From Carposina sasakii (Eukaryota > Arthropoda > Insecta > Lepidoptera > Carposinidae): 64,000 bases of DNA. The notes below the pieces were generated by a model. That model saw nothing but the letters and a program-made list of their open reading frames with translations, was not told the origin of the DNA and made no database searches. The DNA lies in NCBI GenBank assembly GCA_014607495.2, contig CP053170.1:1426001-1490000 (forward strand). The letters are read 5' to 3'. The position numbers and the translations under genes are program-made. Positions 1 through 10,607 of this stretch are shown here, one piece after another. Position 1 is the first letter of the stretch. Each line of letters starts with the position of its first letter.

Positions 1-659
1 CAAACGCAAGCACTACAATGCGTAGAGGCGATTGGCGGAATTCCAACCGCTGGTATAAAACTTAAGCGGAAGCGTTTTTCACAAAGTCTAAACGTTTCTT
101 CACATTTGTAAAGCGTACTGTACTGTATAACATTTTTTTAGGATACATGTAGGTGAACGTGATGAAATTATATTAACATTAAGTAAGTTTCTTAAGGAAT
201 ATTTTAAAAAATCTGAACAGCAGAAAGGCGGATACAGGTAAAATTAGGTGCATAATTAAATAAACTTAATGATCAGAAGACAAAATCCTTAGAAGAAAAG
301 GAAGTAAACTAAATATGCTTAAGCAAAACACTAAAATTTTACGAGTGGTACCTACAGTAAAAGTTGGCAAATAATTAAACTCCCCTTTCCGCGTCGTTGG
401 TGACTTGCCCCACATTTATCAGTAGTGCACTACACGGGAGTGCAGCCTATAAATAACAATCGGAACAACAGAGTCCCGCCCGACTTGTACGCGTTATCGC
501 ATAAACGGGCAGCGAGCTATATCATAGGCGGAAGCGATTTTACAAGTATGTTTGTCATTGTATGATAAAATTTTGTTCACAGCTTTTTCGGTATAAGTAA
601 TATTTGTAATTCTACATGAACTTGCGTATCTCCATTGGAGATAGATAGTCTTCATTATA
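1..659. other. No gene recognised
   Basis: AT-rich sequence, presumably intronic to nervy, with a GC-richer patch at about 400-530. I see no exon and no repeat that I can assign. Confidence 0.4.
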
Positions 660-1025
660 CAGGATGATTTTTGGTCGTCAACGTTTCCGAAAATTACGGA
701 ATCTCCTCATCATCACGATCATTTTTCTCTATGGAAGCATACCTGAGAAGTGTCTGGTTTCCAAAATATTAGGGTCGAGATAATAAAGTTGAGTAAATAG
801 ACATAGACGCGCGTAGCAAGATTTTTTCACTAGAAATTATTAATATCTGTCTATGAAAAACTAGCGTAAACACTGTACACTATAAATTTCGCCCGATAAT
901 GTAATAAAAAATTTTTTCTTCAAAAAAATTTACATCGTTTCCCAGCATTTTTTGGCATAAACTTACTTTATTTGATGTATAGAGTACGTACCCTTCGTTA
1001 AGGGTAGCAACGAAAAAACACCCTG
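660..1025 (+). mobile_element. MITE family 1 copy (TA target, CAGGRTG ends)
   Basis: About 370 bases. One end reads CAGGATGATTTTTGGTCGTC and the other, in reverse, CAGGGTGTTTTTTCG. It is flanked by TA on both sides, which fits a Tc1/mariner-type TA target. It has no coding capacity. The same sequence recurs about eleven more times in the window, in both orientations. Confidence 0.85.
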
Positions 1026-2089
1026 TATGTAATAAGGTTGATCAAAATAATAGTTTTTAAGCGAAAAGATAATGAATTAAGTAACTTTTAAATTTGACTA
1101 TAACGGTGTAATTATAAAATCGTGTCTAAAGTAAGAAACTGTTTAAAAATATTTGTGTCAGTATAATGTATGGAATATGTGTCAAATTTAAACAAGGATC
1201 AGCTTAACCAGTGTTTTATTTCTTTTGTAAAGATACCGTAAATGTTATGTCAAATTGATATAATGTAGGTATTTTAAGAATAAAACTATTTTCTACGAAG
1301 TTAAGTATTTAGGTAAGTAATAATTATTTTCGACTTCCTATATAGAATGAGATATTTTTCTTTAATTATACATACTTAACATAGGTACGTTATAGGCTGC
1401 TGCCCGTTCAAAACTTGCACCACACCCTAAGATTTATTCCTGTTTTCGGTGTTCGTTAAAACTTCCGTATTGTCTTTTAATTCTATTGTCTATTGTTAAC
1501 CTAAATGGTGCCAACCGAAGGAAATGAAAGGATTGTTCCAGGTATTGAGTTGACCAACTTGTTCGAGAGTTTTGTTTGTCTTTGGAAGATTCATAGGTAT
1601 TATAGAAATTACGGTACAAAGGGGGGTTTGTGCTTTATTAAGTTTGTTGTAGGAAACTTGGACTAGTTCGATAAAATACTCTTTGGCAGTTATTAAAAGT
1701 AATGTAATGTAAGTGGAAGACTATCTACCTGTGCTGATGCGGAGCTTTACTAGGATACATTAGCTGCCTCAGCCTATTGCAGTCCACTGCTGGACGTAGG
1801 TCTCCCCGTGTATGTACGCCACGTGGCTTGATCTCCCGTTTTTGCCATCCAGTCACTACCAGCCGTCCTCTTTAAGTCATCGGTCCATCTGGCCAGAGGG
1901 CGCCCAACGCTACGCTAGGCGAGGTCTCCATTCGAGAACCCGTTTACTCCACCGTCCATCGGTTCTACGATAGATGTGGCCGGCCCACTGCCACTTCAGC
2001 CTGCTACATTTCGAGATTATGTCTGTCACTTTGGTCTTCTGCCGGAAAATTTGTAAATATGTATGTAATATTTGCTGTCTCTTTCACAG
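1026..2089. other. AT-rich intronic sequence ending in a SINE-like tract
   Basis: 1026-1740 shows no gene. At 1750-1980 lies a degenerate copy of the repeat that contains the 'cagcctattgcagtccactgctggacgtagg' segment (repeat family R4 below). Confidence 0.5.
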
Positions 2090-3834
2090 GTTCTACGATC
2101 CTCAAACCAATGGCACCCACGAGGATTATCCCCCCCATGCTAAGCGTCCTCCACCCTCCAGCTTATTCCTCAACCCCTCCCCCTTCCTCTACCCCCTGCC
2201 TAGCAATGCCAGCCTGTTCGACTACGGCCACTACCAGGGTTATCATAGTGGACCGGCAGAAGGACCGTTTGAGAGGCGGGATGGTGAGTAACTGATGATT
2301 TTAATGTTTACTACTATTATACAGGATGTTTTTTTGTGGCCACCTTTAACGAAGGGTACGTACTCTATACATGAAATAAAGTAAGTTTATGCCAAAAAAA
2401 ATGCTGGGAAAAAAAAAAAGAAAAAATTTTTTTTTTTTTAAATTCCTTGATCGTGCAAAATTTATAGTGTCTAGTGTTTATGTTAGTTTTTTTTTAGACA
2501 GATATTAATTATTTTTCGTGAAAAAATCCTGCTACGCGCGTCTATGAGCATTTATGCAGAAAAACGCAGTCTATTTACTCAACTTTGGACCCTAATATTT
2601 TGGAAACCAGACACTTCCCAGGTATGCTTCCATGGAGAAAAATGATCGTGATGATGAGGAGATTCCGTAGTTTTTGGGAACGTTGACGACCAAAAATCAT
2701 CCTGTATAGTTGCTGTGATGATACTTTGTCAGCGTGGACTACAGGATGTAGCCTATGTCCTTCTTTGTACGTACTCATTTATACGTACTCACTTATATGT
2801 AGCTGTATGCCAAATTTCTAAGCTTGGTTGAGTAAATAAGCGTGAAGAAGTAACAAACACACAAAGGATGATGGGCAAAAATGTATGGGAAAGTCCTCAC
2901 CGGCCAATAACGATCAGACATATACATACAGGATGATTTTTGGTCGTCAACGTTCCCGAAAACTACGGAATCTCCTCATCATCACGATCATTTTTCTCCA
3001 TGGAAGCATACCTGGGAAGTGTCTGGTTTCCAAAATATTAGGGTCCAAAGTTGAGTAAATAGACTGCGTTTTTCTGCATAAATGCACATAGACGCGCGTA
3101 GCAGGATTTTTTCACGAAAAATAATTAATATCTGTCTATAAAAAAACTAACTAAACACTAGACACTATAAATTTCGCACGATCAAGGAATTTTAATTTTT
3201 TTTTCAAAATTTTTTTTTTTTCCCAGCATTTTTTTTGGCATAAACTTACTTTATTTCATGTATAGAATACGTACCCTTCGTTAAAGGTGGCCACAAAAAA
3301 ACATCCTGTATAGCTGGAAAGCTCTTTTTGTGAGTATAAATTGTTACTATTGGAGTGATTCTCAAATCAGATTGAGACTCGAAATCACAATTTTATTTTT
3401 CAAGATTGTATAGACATTCCTGAGTTGTTTCGGAATTCTTCATACTATCTGGAAAAATAAAAATGTGAATTTGAGTCTGAAATTTTGGAAATAGATTCTC
3501 TATAGTGGGCTATTTACATAGCTTTTCGCTTAACATACCCCTTTTGTTACACCCTGTATACAGGTGATTTTTGGTCGTCAACGTTCCCGAAAACTACGGA
3601 ATCTCCTCATCATCACGATCATTTTTCTCCATGGAAGCATACCTGGGAAGTGTCTGGTTTCTAAAATATTAGGGTCCAAAGTTGAGTAAATAGACTGCGT
3701 TTTTCTGCATAAATGCACATAGACGCGCGTAGCAAGATTTTTACACGAAAAATAATTAATATCTGTCTATGAAAGAACTAACATAAACACTAAACACTAT
3801 AACTTTCGCCCGATCAAGTAATTAAAAACATTAA

Positions 3835-3918
<84 letters not shown>

Positions 3919-6900
3919 ACTGTAAAAGCTCGAACTACGGTAAATCTTAAGATTTAAGTGTAAGTCTTAGGATTTACCGACATGAGTTGGTAAATGTAAG
4001 TATTTCTGAAGATACGACGATGTTTTCGAGCTTTTACCATTCGAATTCAGTATATGCTAGGTTTTACCACTGTCAGCTGGTAGATGTTGGTTTTAGGAAT
4101 AAAACAATGATTAATTCTTAATTATTTACTTTGAACTATTAGACAAAACAGGTACATAGTATTTTAAAGGTATCATAATGATAGTAATAAGTACAAACTA
4201 ATACCAACTTATTTAAATTATTCTGAAAAAACACATAACGTATATCTCTGAATATCTCAATCTCTATCATATCTAACTGAATCAGTACTTCTCTATTTGG
4301 AATTTAACAACGACATACAAAACATAATGCTTACAAAAGCTAGTCAAACTTAATTATTATTTTTTTTATTATTTGGTTTAAAAGTAAAAAAAGACAATCA
4401 AATGTGATTGATTAATAGGTAAGGTACCTAAAAAAACATTTCACTTGTTACAACAAGGATTGCTGCTGTGGCATTTAGAATTACAAAGTAATCCTGATGA
4501 TCTGCAGGTGCATTTTTTCGTCGAGCATTTTTTTTGACAATTACATTTTTTGAATCCTTGTCCTCCAGTTAACGACAATTTTCCGACAACTTCTCGAAGA
4601 CTCACTTCTTTATCCGTAACAATTTCTTCTATCTTTATAAAATCTTCAGAGCATGCGGCGAACTGATTCTTGGTGTAAAGCTGTTTTAGTATTCCCATTT
4701 TGGTACCTAGTTGGTAAAACTCATTGTCCTTTACGTCTATCACAACTGCAATAATGCTTTTTGGGTCAGTTTTAGCTCTGTCAATTTCAGGTACTTTCAG
4801 TCTTACATTTTGGCCCACTTCCACATTTGAATATTTATCAGCTGACATGGTTTTCATTTTTTCAGCTTGGTTTTCCAAATTAACTTTTGCTTTTGTTCTT
4901 ATTGTTTGAATAGATTCCATCTTCTTTGGTATTGGATCTTGTTGAGCTTGAATAGCGCTTTCTGTCTCTGAATCGGTTTGTATTTGAAAAGTTAGATTGG
5001 TATCATCACTATCATCGGTTATTTGTTTTTCTGTGGTCTGTTCCAGTGCAATAATTTCTTTTTCTTGTGTTTTGTTGTTCACATTTTTACTGTTTCCTTT
5101 TTTTATTCCTTCTGAGTCATTACCAACCACGTTGTTTTCCTTGTCCTGTTCTATCATATTTTCAACATTTTTTCGGGAATGCAACACATTCTCCAAATCT
5201 TCTTCAGATTTTAATAGTCCAATCATATCTTTAGGAATAGCTGATGTCGCAATGCCCATTTTCATTGGACTACCAAACATTGCTTCGTAAGGAGAGCATT
5301 TGATTCCCTCATGATATGCTCGATTTTTCATGGCCTGGATAAATTTCAAGCCTTCTGACCACTTTGTAATCTGATTGGTTTCCATCCACGTACTGAGCAT
5401 ATTTTCTATGTCTTGATTTGCACGCTCTACCGATCCTTGACTCTGGCTATGCCTTGGCTTTCCGTGTACGATTGTAACGTCTGGCCACATAGAGCATAAA
5501 TTTTCAATTATTTGATTACTAAATTCCCGACCATTATCGGAATGAAGGATGTTCGGCGCTCCAAAAGTGGTAAAAATATCCAATAGATGATATGCGACTT
5601 CAGTTGCGCGTTTAGTTTGAAGTGCACGAAGGATCACGAATTTAGTCAGATGGTCTTGATAAACTAATATAAATTTATAATTCCCGTCAGGATTAGTTTG
5701 TAGATCTATGAGATCTACTTGACAACGTGAGTTCATTTCACTATGAAGTATAGGCTTAATGACAATACCCTTTTTCAAAGTCTTCTGTTTCTTTTGACAA
5801 GGTTGGCATAATTTCAAATATGTCATGATAGCCTCAACTGTAATATTATTATACTTGCGGTTACATTCTTTGAGCATCCTTGTTCTTCCACCGTGTCCAA
5901 CAGCAAAATGCGTTTCTTCGAGAATGTTAAATAAATCGTCGTAACAAACATAATATTTGATTTCTCCATTATCTTCCTTCATCGGGGCAATTAGCTTTTC
6001 TTCGCCGCCTATAGTCAAAATATCATAGCGTTTTATACGCCTGTAATGAACAGCTTCCTTCTTTTTAATGTTCTTTGCAGTTTTTACTTCCTCTAAACAC
6101 TTAGCGTATTTGTCCTTATCGAGATAAAAGTTATTATCTTTCTTGTTTGCCACAAGCTCGTCCATTATTTCATAAAATCTTTGCTTCATACTCATTTTTA
6201 TTCACAAATAACTTTTAAACACCAAAAATACAATTAGAAATCAATTTATCGTGCGAGTTCAAACGTGTCAAACGAGCGACTGAGGCGAGCGGATTGGCGG
6301 AGACGGTGCGCGGGTAGCGGGAGCGGCAAGCTACAAGTCGATGCGCTGAGCACGTTATGACATGTTTTGTTTTTCAACATTTACCGTGCCGTTAATGTAA
6401 ATCCTAAGATTTACCAACGGAATGGTAGTAAAAGTTCGAATCGCAAATCTTTTGGGACATTTACCATTAGGAATTGGTAAATCTTAGGTTTTACTGGAAT
6501 ATCTTAGGATTTACTGCAGTTCGAGCTTTTACAGTAACATATATATATTATATTATCCTTCGTTAATGGTGGCCACAAAAAACATCCTGTATAAGAACTA
6601 CAAATCCATTTCCTCACCAGCCAGCGGCATCACAGTCCGTGACGTGTCGTCCATGAACGCGCCATTCTCCGAGCCTCGAGGGTCTACCTCCGGTCTGCTG
6701 AAGAGCGATGACGAGTGGAAGAACATCAACACCATGCTGAACTGCATCCTCAGTATGGTAGAGAAGACCAAACGGGCGCTGGCTATCCTGCAGCAAAGAG
6801 GTTGGTGTCGACGGAGCTCGGGTATTCTCCCAGGCGATAAGCTAAGCAGCTTGTCACTGTTCATTTACACCTGTCCCCGCTATGCTAAACGCGGATCTCC

Positions 6901-9340
6901 TTTATGATCCTGGCTACCCCATTTTTCAAGAACACAGCTTGCTTGCAATCTTTCATTATCGCAATTTCCAAATATTTTAACCATAGCTTCAACTCTTCAG
7001 GAGTAGAACCAACAGAGAGCAACGACATCAAACGGACAGCCAGCGAGATCATGGCAGCAGCGGTAAGGCAGACGGAGGAACGCGTGGCTGAGGTGAGGAG
7101 ACGCGCTGAGGATGCTGTCAATCAGGTAAAATACTAACTAATTCCATCAAGGGGTTTCGCACGAACTTTTTTAAACACCGCAATAAATAAATATTCACAC
7201 ACTACACAACACATTAAACCTAGTCCCACATTAAGATCCCTAAGGTCTTGTGTCGTGGGTACTAAGCAACGGTATATAAATACATAGATAAGTATAGAAA
7301 CATCCATGACTCGAAAACTTCAATTCGAAAAAAATCGTTGGTCTAAAGAGCCTACTCTTTGCAGATTTATCAACATCAATCCACTGTAAACTGGTACTCA
7401 TAAGGCTCTCACCCCAGGTTAAACGCCAAGCCCTTCTGGAGCTCCAACGTGCGGTGGGAGCAGCGGAGTGCAAGGCGTTAGAGCTGCAGCGACGACACAC
7501 GCCGCCGCCAGCCGCGCCGCCCGCACCCGCTACGGATCTCAGCCCCAATGCTGTTCAGCAGAATGTAAGATATCATCAACTGTAACTCACTGTATTGAAA
7601 GTTTAAGGGTATCTGCTGAATGCAGGCCCTTCCAAGCGCAGGGCTATTACGTAACCGCATTGCTTCCCGCACAATTCCGGCATTCCTTTGGATCGTCCAA
7701 GATCCTGCAGTGTTAGCTACCCCTTTTTGGAAACACAAATGTGCGTATACAGAATGTATTTTCGTTGCCACCCTTAACGAAGGGTACGTACTCTACGAGT
7801 ATTCATCAAATAAAGTAAGTTTATGCCAAAAAAATGCTGGGAAAGGATGTAAATTTTTTTGAAAAAAAAAATTAATTACTTGATCGGGCGAAATTTATAG
7901 TGTCCAGTGTTTATGCTAGTTTTTTCATAGACAGATATTAATTATCCCGTGAAAAAATCTTGCTACGCATAAATATGCAGAAAAACGCAGTCTATTTACT
8001 CAACTTTGGACCCTAATATCTTGGGAACCAGACACTTCCCAGGAATGCTTCCATGGAGAAAAATAATCGTGATGATGAGAAGATTCCGTAGTTTTCGGGA
8101 ACGTTGACGACTAAAACTCACCCTGTATGTATGTGTTAGCGAAATGAGATAGCTGGAACTGCAGGATCTTCAAGTGGATTCTACCACATCCTACATGGAG
8201 AGGCTAGATGCAAATATGATTAGTGTGAAGTTGCTAGCTCATCTAGCTTCTTGCTAGCTTATGAGAACACCCCTGAGTTTCTTAGTCGACTCTTATGACA
8301 TGCACGGAAGGAGATGCAGCTGATGTATTCTAGTGAAACCCCGCATCACTACCTATATGTTATGCTATATGGTTAGCTGGTAGAGAATACCATGCAAGCA
8401 CTTGAATAGAATGGTTTTTGTAGTACAATAAAGATTTTTTTTCTATATCTGTCTATATATCCATACTCCAGTGTTGCTGGAACTGCGGTCGTAAGGCTCA
8501 GGAGACGTGCTCGGGATGCGGTGCGGCGCGGTACTGCGGGGCTTTCTGTCAACACAAGGACTGGGAGAACCATCATCAGGTACCACTACAGAAACACCAA
8601 CCGCTTGCAACAAGTAACCAACTCTTGGATAACTCTGGCTGGTTTTTTAACTTTCTTCCTTCCAAGGGCGAGTCCAGACTTGGAGTCAGGGGGTGGTTAG
8701 AATTCGATAACTATTCTCTGGACGTAGGCCTCCCCCAGGGTACGCCACAAGGTGGGTTTTGCCCATAGTCACCACGCTGGGCAGGCGGGTTGGTGACCGC
8801 AGTGTGACTTTCGGACTATGTTGTAAGTGCGGGAGGCGCTGCTGCCCACCTCCCGGAAACCCTTTATCGCCTCGTACGATACCCACGGGCAGGCAGGAGT
8901 GGTACAAACTCTACTCTGCCGGAACCACGCGGCTATACCTCTATGAAAATTTCTATTGAGTCTATATATATATTAGTGGACCATGATGGTTTATTTATTT
9001 ATTTAGAAATGTTATTAGTATAGTATAGGTCAACTTGTCTTTACCTAAGGCTGATTAACTCTTCTTATCTCAGGTATGTAGCGGCCGAGACCAAAAGCCG
9101 AGCACGCTCCTCCGCACCTCCCCTCCCGCCCCCTCCAAGCCACCACCCCTCCCCCGTGCCGCCACCCCCCTCGCCCCCGCCGCCCCCCTCCCCACGCCGC
9201 CCTCCGACCGACTCTCTCTAACTACCCTCAACTCCGCCGAGCGACTGACAGCTGACAGGAGTTTGACAGCCAACAGCGAGAGGCTGTCACTGGCGCTGTC
9301 AACCCAAGGCTTGATAGCCGGCATAGGAGGGAAGAAATGA
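2090..9340 (+). CDS. nvy: Nervy (ETO/MTG8/RUNX1T1 family) corepressor, 3' six exons (5' partial)
   Basis: Exons 2090-2283, 6636-6800, 7001-7125, 7418-7564, 8472-8579 and 9074-9340 join in phase (1,1,0,0,0) into 334 residues ending at TGA 9338-9340. The order is a Pro/Tyr-rich linker; an NHR2 helix with [20 protein letters not shown] at about residues 80-100; an NHR3-like coiled coil containing [14 protein letters not shown]; a Pro/Ala linker; and a MYND zinc finger (CWNC, CSGC, RYCG, CQHKDW) whose last Cys lies in the final exon (VCSG). The tail is rich in Pro and Ser. In this family NHR2 drives oligomerisation and MYND recruits corepressors, acting as a nuclear transcriptional repressor bridge. 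The N-terminal TAFH/NHR1 exons must lie upstream of the window. Introns carry MITEs and a Ginger element. Identity rests on the near-signature MYND and NHR2 sequences; exon edges are predicted, not transcript-supported. Confidence 0.92.
2322..2704 (-). mobile_element. MITE family 1 copy
   Basis: Reverse-orientation copy with TA flanks. It begins 39 bases after the splice donor of the 2090-2283 nervy exon. Confidence 0.85.
2929..3308 (+). mobile_element. MITE family 1 copy
   Basis: Full-length copy with CAGGATG and CATCCTG ends and TA flanks. Confidence 0.85.
3309..3555. mobile_element. MITE family 2 copy (hairpin family), left part degenerate
   Basis: The right half (from about 3365) matches the long-palindrome MITE family 2, ending in GTTACACCCTG followed by TA. 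The left arm is poorly preserved. Confidence 0.65.
3838..3914. repeat. (TA)n microsatellite
   Basis: Nearly uninterrupted TA repeat of about 77 bases. A short TA-rich remnant continues after the Ginger element at 6540-6555, so the element landed inside the tract. Confidence 0.95.
3915..6539 (-). mobile_element. Ginger-type cut-and-paste DNA transposon, apparently complete
   Basis: 2625 bases bounded by perfect 22-base terminal inverted repeats (3915-3936 and 6518-6539) that begin TGTTACTGTAAAAGC. Sub-terminal repeats of a 'TCTTAGGATTTAC' type occur several times inside both ends. It carries one long minus-strand ORF, 4441-6195, with an integrase-like transposase. TGT ends and a Gypsy/Ty3-integrase-like transposase are hallmarks of Ginger elements. 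The expected 4-base target duplication cannot be resolved because both flanks are TA repeat. Confidence 0.92.
4441..6195 (-). CDS. Ginger transposase (integrase-like DDE) with C-terminal CXC domain
   Basis: 584 residues from ATG 6195, uninterrupted. A charged N-terminus leads to an H2C2 zinc finger at about residues 94-133 (HFAVGH, then LCQPCQ). The rve integrase core has its first Asp in [10 protein letters not shown], its second in [10 protein letters not shown] and its Glu in [11 protein letters not shown] long acidic Gln/Glu/Asn-rich linker follows, then a GPY/F-like stretch. The last about 36 residues are Cys-rich ([21 protein letters not shown]), resembling one half of a tesmin/TSO1 CXC DNA-binding motif. 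This architecture resembles KRBA2/SCAND3-type Ginger transposases. All three catalytic residues are visible, so the ORF may be functional. Confidence 0.93.
   Translation of the reverse strand: MSMKQRFYEIMDELVANKKDNNFYLDKDKYAKCLEEVKTAKNIKKKEAVHYRRIKRYDILTIGGEEKLIAPMKEDNGEIKYYVCYDDLFNILEETHFAVGHGGRTRMLKECNRKYNNITVEAIMTYLKLCQPCQKKQKTLKKGIVIKPILHSEMNSRCQVDLIDLQTNPDGNYKFILVYQDHLTKFVILRALQTKRATEVAYHLLDIFTTFGAPNILHSDNGREFSNQIIENLCSMWPDVTIVHGKPRHSQSQGSVERANQDIENMLSTWMETNQITKWSEGLKFIQAMKNRAYHEGIKCSPYEAMFGSPMKMGIATSAIPKDMIGLLKSEEDLENVLHSRKNVENMIEQDKENNVVGNDSEGIKKGNSKNVNNKTQEKEIIALEQTTEKQITDDSDDTNLTFQIQTDSETESAIQAQQDPIPKKMESIQTIRTKAKVNLENQAEKMKTMSADKYSNVEVGQNVRLKVPEIDRAKTDPKSIIAVVIDVKDNEFYQLGTKMGILKQLYTKNQFAACSEDFIKIEEIVTDKEVSLREVVGKLSLTGGQGFKKCNCQKKCSTKKCTCRSSGLLCNSKCHSSNPCCNK
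6806..6950 (+). repeat. Short interspersed repeat R3 fragment
   Basis: Contains the 'ctcaggcgataagctagc' segment and the 'gctatgctaaacg' segment that recur about 15 times in the window (for example 11104-11260, 49425-49625, 61630-61825). It follows directly after the nervy splice donor at 6801. Confidence 0.7.
7190..7318 (-). repeat. SINE-A 3' part (truncated, reverse)
   Basis: Matches the tail of the tRNA-like SINE at 54901-55111 ('ggtcttgtgtcgtgggtact', 'catagataagtatagaaac') in reverse. The tRNA-like head is missing. Confidence 0.8.
7750..8125 (-). mobile_element. MITE family 1 copy
   Basis: Reverse-orientation copy in the nervy intron between the exons ending at 7564 and starting at 8472. 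Ends are degenerate (CAGAATG) and CACCCTG; flanks are TA. Confidence 0.8.
8255..8362 (-). repeat. R3 repeat fragment
   Basis: Reverse copy containing 'tagtcgactcttatgacatg' and 'gatgtattctagtgaa'. Confidence 0.7.
8695..8915 (+). repeat. Repeat R4 copy (retroposon-like)
   Basis: Contains 'ctggacgtaggcctccccca', 'ccacgctgggcaggcgggtt' and 'ggaggcgctgctgcccacct'. The same family recurs at 1750, 32460-32635, 54139-54394, 59030-59170 and 60488-60615. Confidence 0.75.
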
Positions 9341-10153
9341 CGTATCAAAGACTATATGAGTGTTAAGGTGCCGAGGAAAGTCAGAAGATAGACGTTATAG
9401 TGACTACAGACATAGATATAGTACGAAAGTTTGTACCTTCTCAATTTTCTTTAATATCTCAATATTAGACTGATTTGGTGACAGAGGCAATGGAAGCTCT
9501 TTCTGATATTTATTTAAATCATGGCACTTTCCAAACATGACTGTCAAAAGAAGTATTGTAACATCTCGGTAGACTGATTATTACGTAACTAGCAAAAACA
9601 AATCCAAGGCAATGCGATCCCGAAAAAATTAAGCGCAAGTGTGTTACGTGTAACGACAATCAATTTTCACGATCGCAATCCTTTAGCTTTGCTTTTGACA
9701 GCAAAATGTATAGAATATCGATCAAATTTAGGCAATGTTCTTGTTATCACAAAAGAATTCAAACATATTAAATATTAAGGATTCCAATGGAATCCCGTGA
9801 ATATGGATTCCATTGGAATCCAATCATTTTGCTGTCAAATGTCATTTTTAAATAGTGTCTAACTTTAGACGAGGTTTTATAATAACACCGCAATCGTTTC
9901 AAGTCTCCCAGAGTAGTTTTCTATGTACCCAATCACGATAAGGTGCTAAATGCTTTCTATTTATAACTATGTCTGTGAAAAAAAAAATACATTCCGACGG
10001 TGAAATGAAAAATTGTATATATGTATAAGATTAAGTCACGAAATTCACGATAATGGTTGTATACGACGTTAGTATGCTTTGAAGCGTTAATAAATAAAAA
10101 ATATCTCAGTCTTAACTTGACCAACTTAGGGTAAATGTGATCAGTAGTTAAAC
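9341..10153 (+). other. nervy 3' UTR and downstream AT-rich sequence
   Basis: There is no coding potential after the nervy stop. Overlapping AATAAA signals at about 10088-10097 are the likeliest polyadenylation signals. Two 17-base near-palindromes, reverse complements of each other, lie at 9779-9795 and 9805-9821. A MITE begins at 10154. Confidence 0.5.
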
Positions 10154-10599
10154 CATGAAGAAGGTATAAAAGAGGAGGTGGGACTATGAAGTGAGTCGTG
10201 TGGCAATCGTGAGGGCATGACGTCATGATAGGGGCGGAGCTTCAGCGCCAGTGTAACGCAGTAGCTGTAACCACACGCTTGTGCGAAATGTAACCGTATT
10301 AAAATTACAAATACACTAGCACTCTCATAAGGATACTTTATTACTAAAACGTAGTATAATATTGCCATCTAGTGACGAGTAATTGCACTAGTAAAACAAT
10401 CTTGAACCATATTGATAATGAGCAAGTAGTTTGACTAGTCACCACTGCATGGTGGTTTCTATGTACCTATAAATAGGCAGGGCTACAGTGTTCAATGCTC
10501 CCCTCGTCCTCGTCGTCATACTTCACCCCCGCTCCGCGGCACACTATTTTTGTATGAAAATATACTTAGCCGCTACTCCTCTTTTATTTCTTCTCCATG
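10154..10599 (+). mobile_element. hAT-like MITE, copy 1 (family 3)
   Basis: 446 bases with imperfect inverted ends (CATGAAGAAGGTATAAAAG against the reverse of CTTTTATTTCTTCTCCATG). It is flanked by AGTTAAAC and GGTTAAAC, 7 of 8 bases identical, fitting an 8-base target duplication. It is non-coding. The second copy at 33837-34270 is its reverse complement. Confidence 0.8.
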
Positions 10600-10607
10600 G
10601 GTTAAAC

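Larger units (their letters stand above)
3561..6589 (+). mobile_element. MITE family 1 copy split by a TA microsatellite and a Ginger element
   Basis: The left part 3561-3837 and the right terminus at about 6555-6589 are the two halves of one family 1 MITE. Between them lie a (TA)n tract and the whole Ginger transposon 3915-6539. The MITE's right end is only 46 bases upstream of the nervy exon starting at 6636. Confidence 0.8.

Noticed and set aside
3838..3914. CRISPR array or other prokaryotic feature
   Set aside because: It is a plain TA microsatellite in a eukaryotic intron.
8686..8959. Short overlapping frames on both strands
   Set aside because: They fall in repeat R4 and appear at its other copies.
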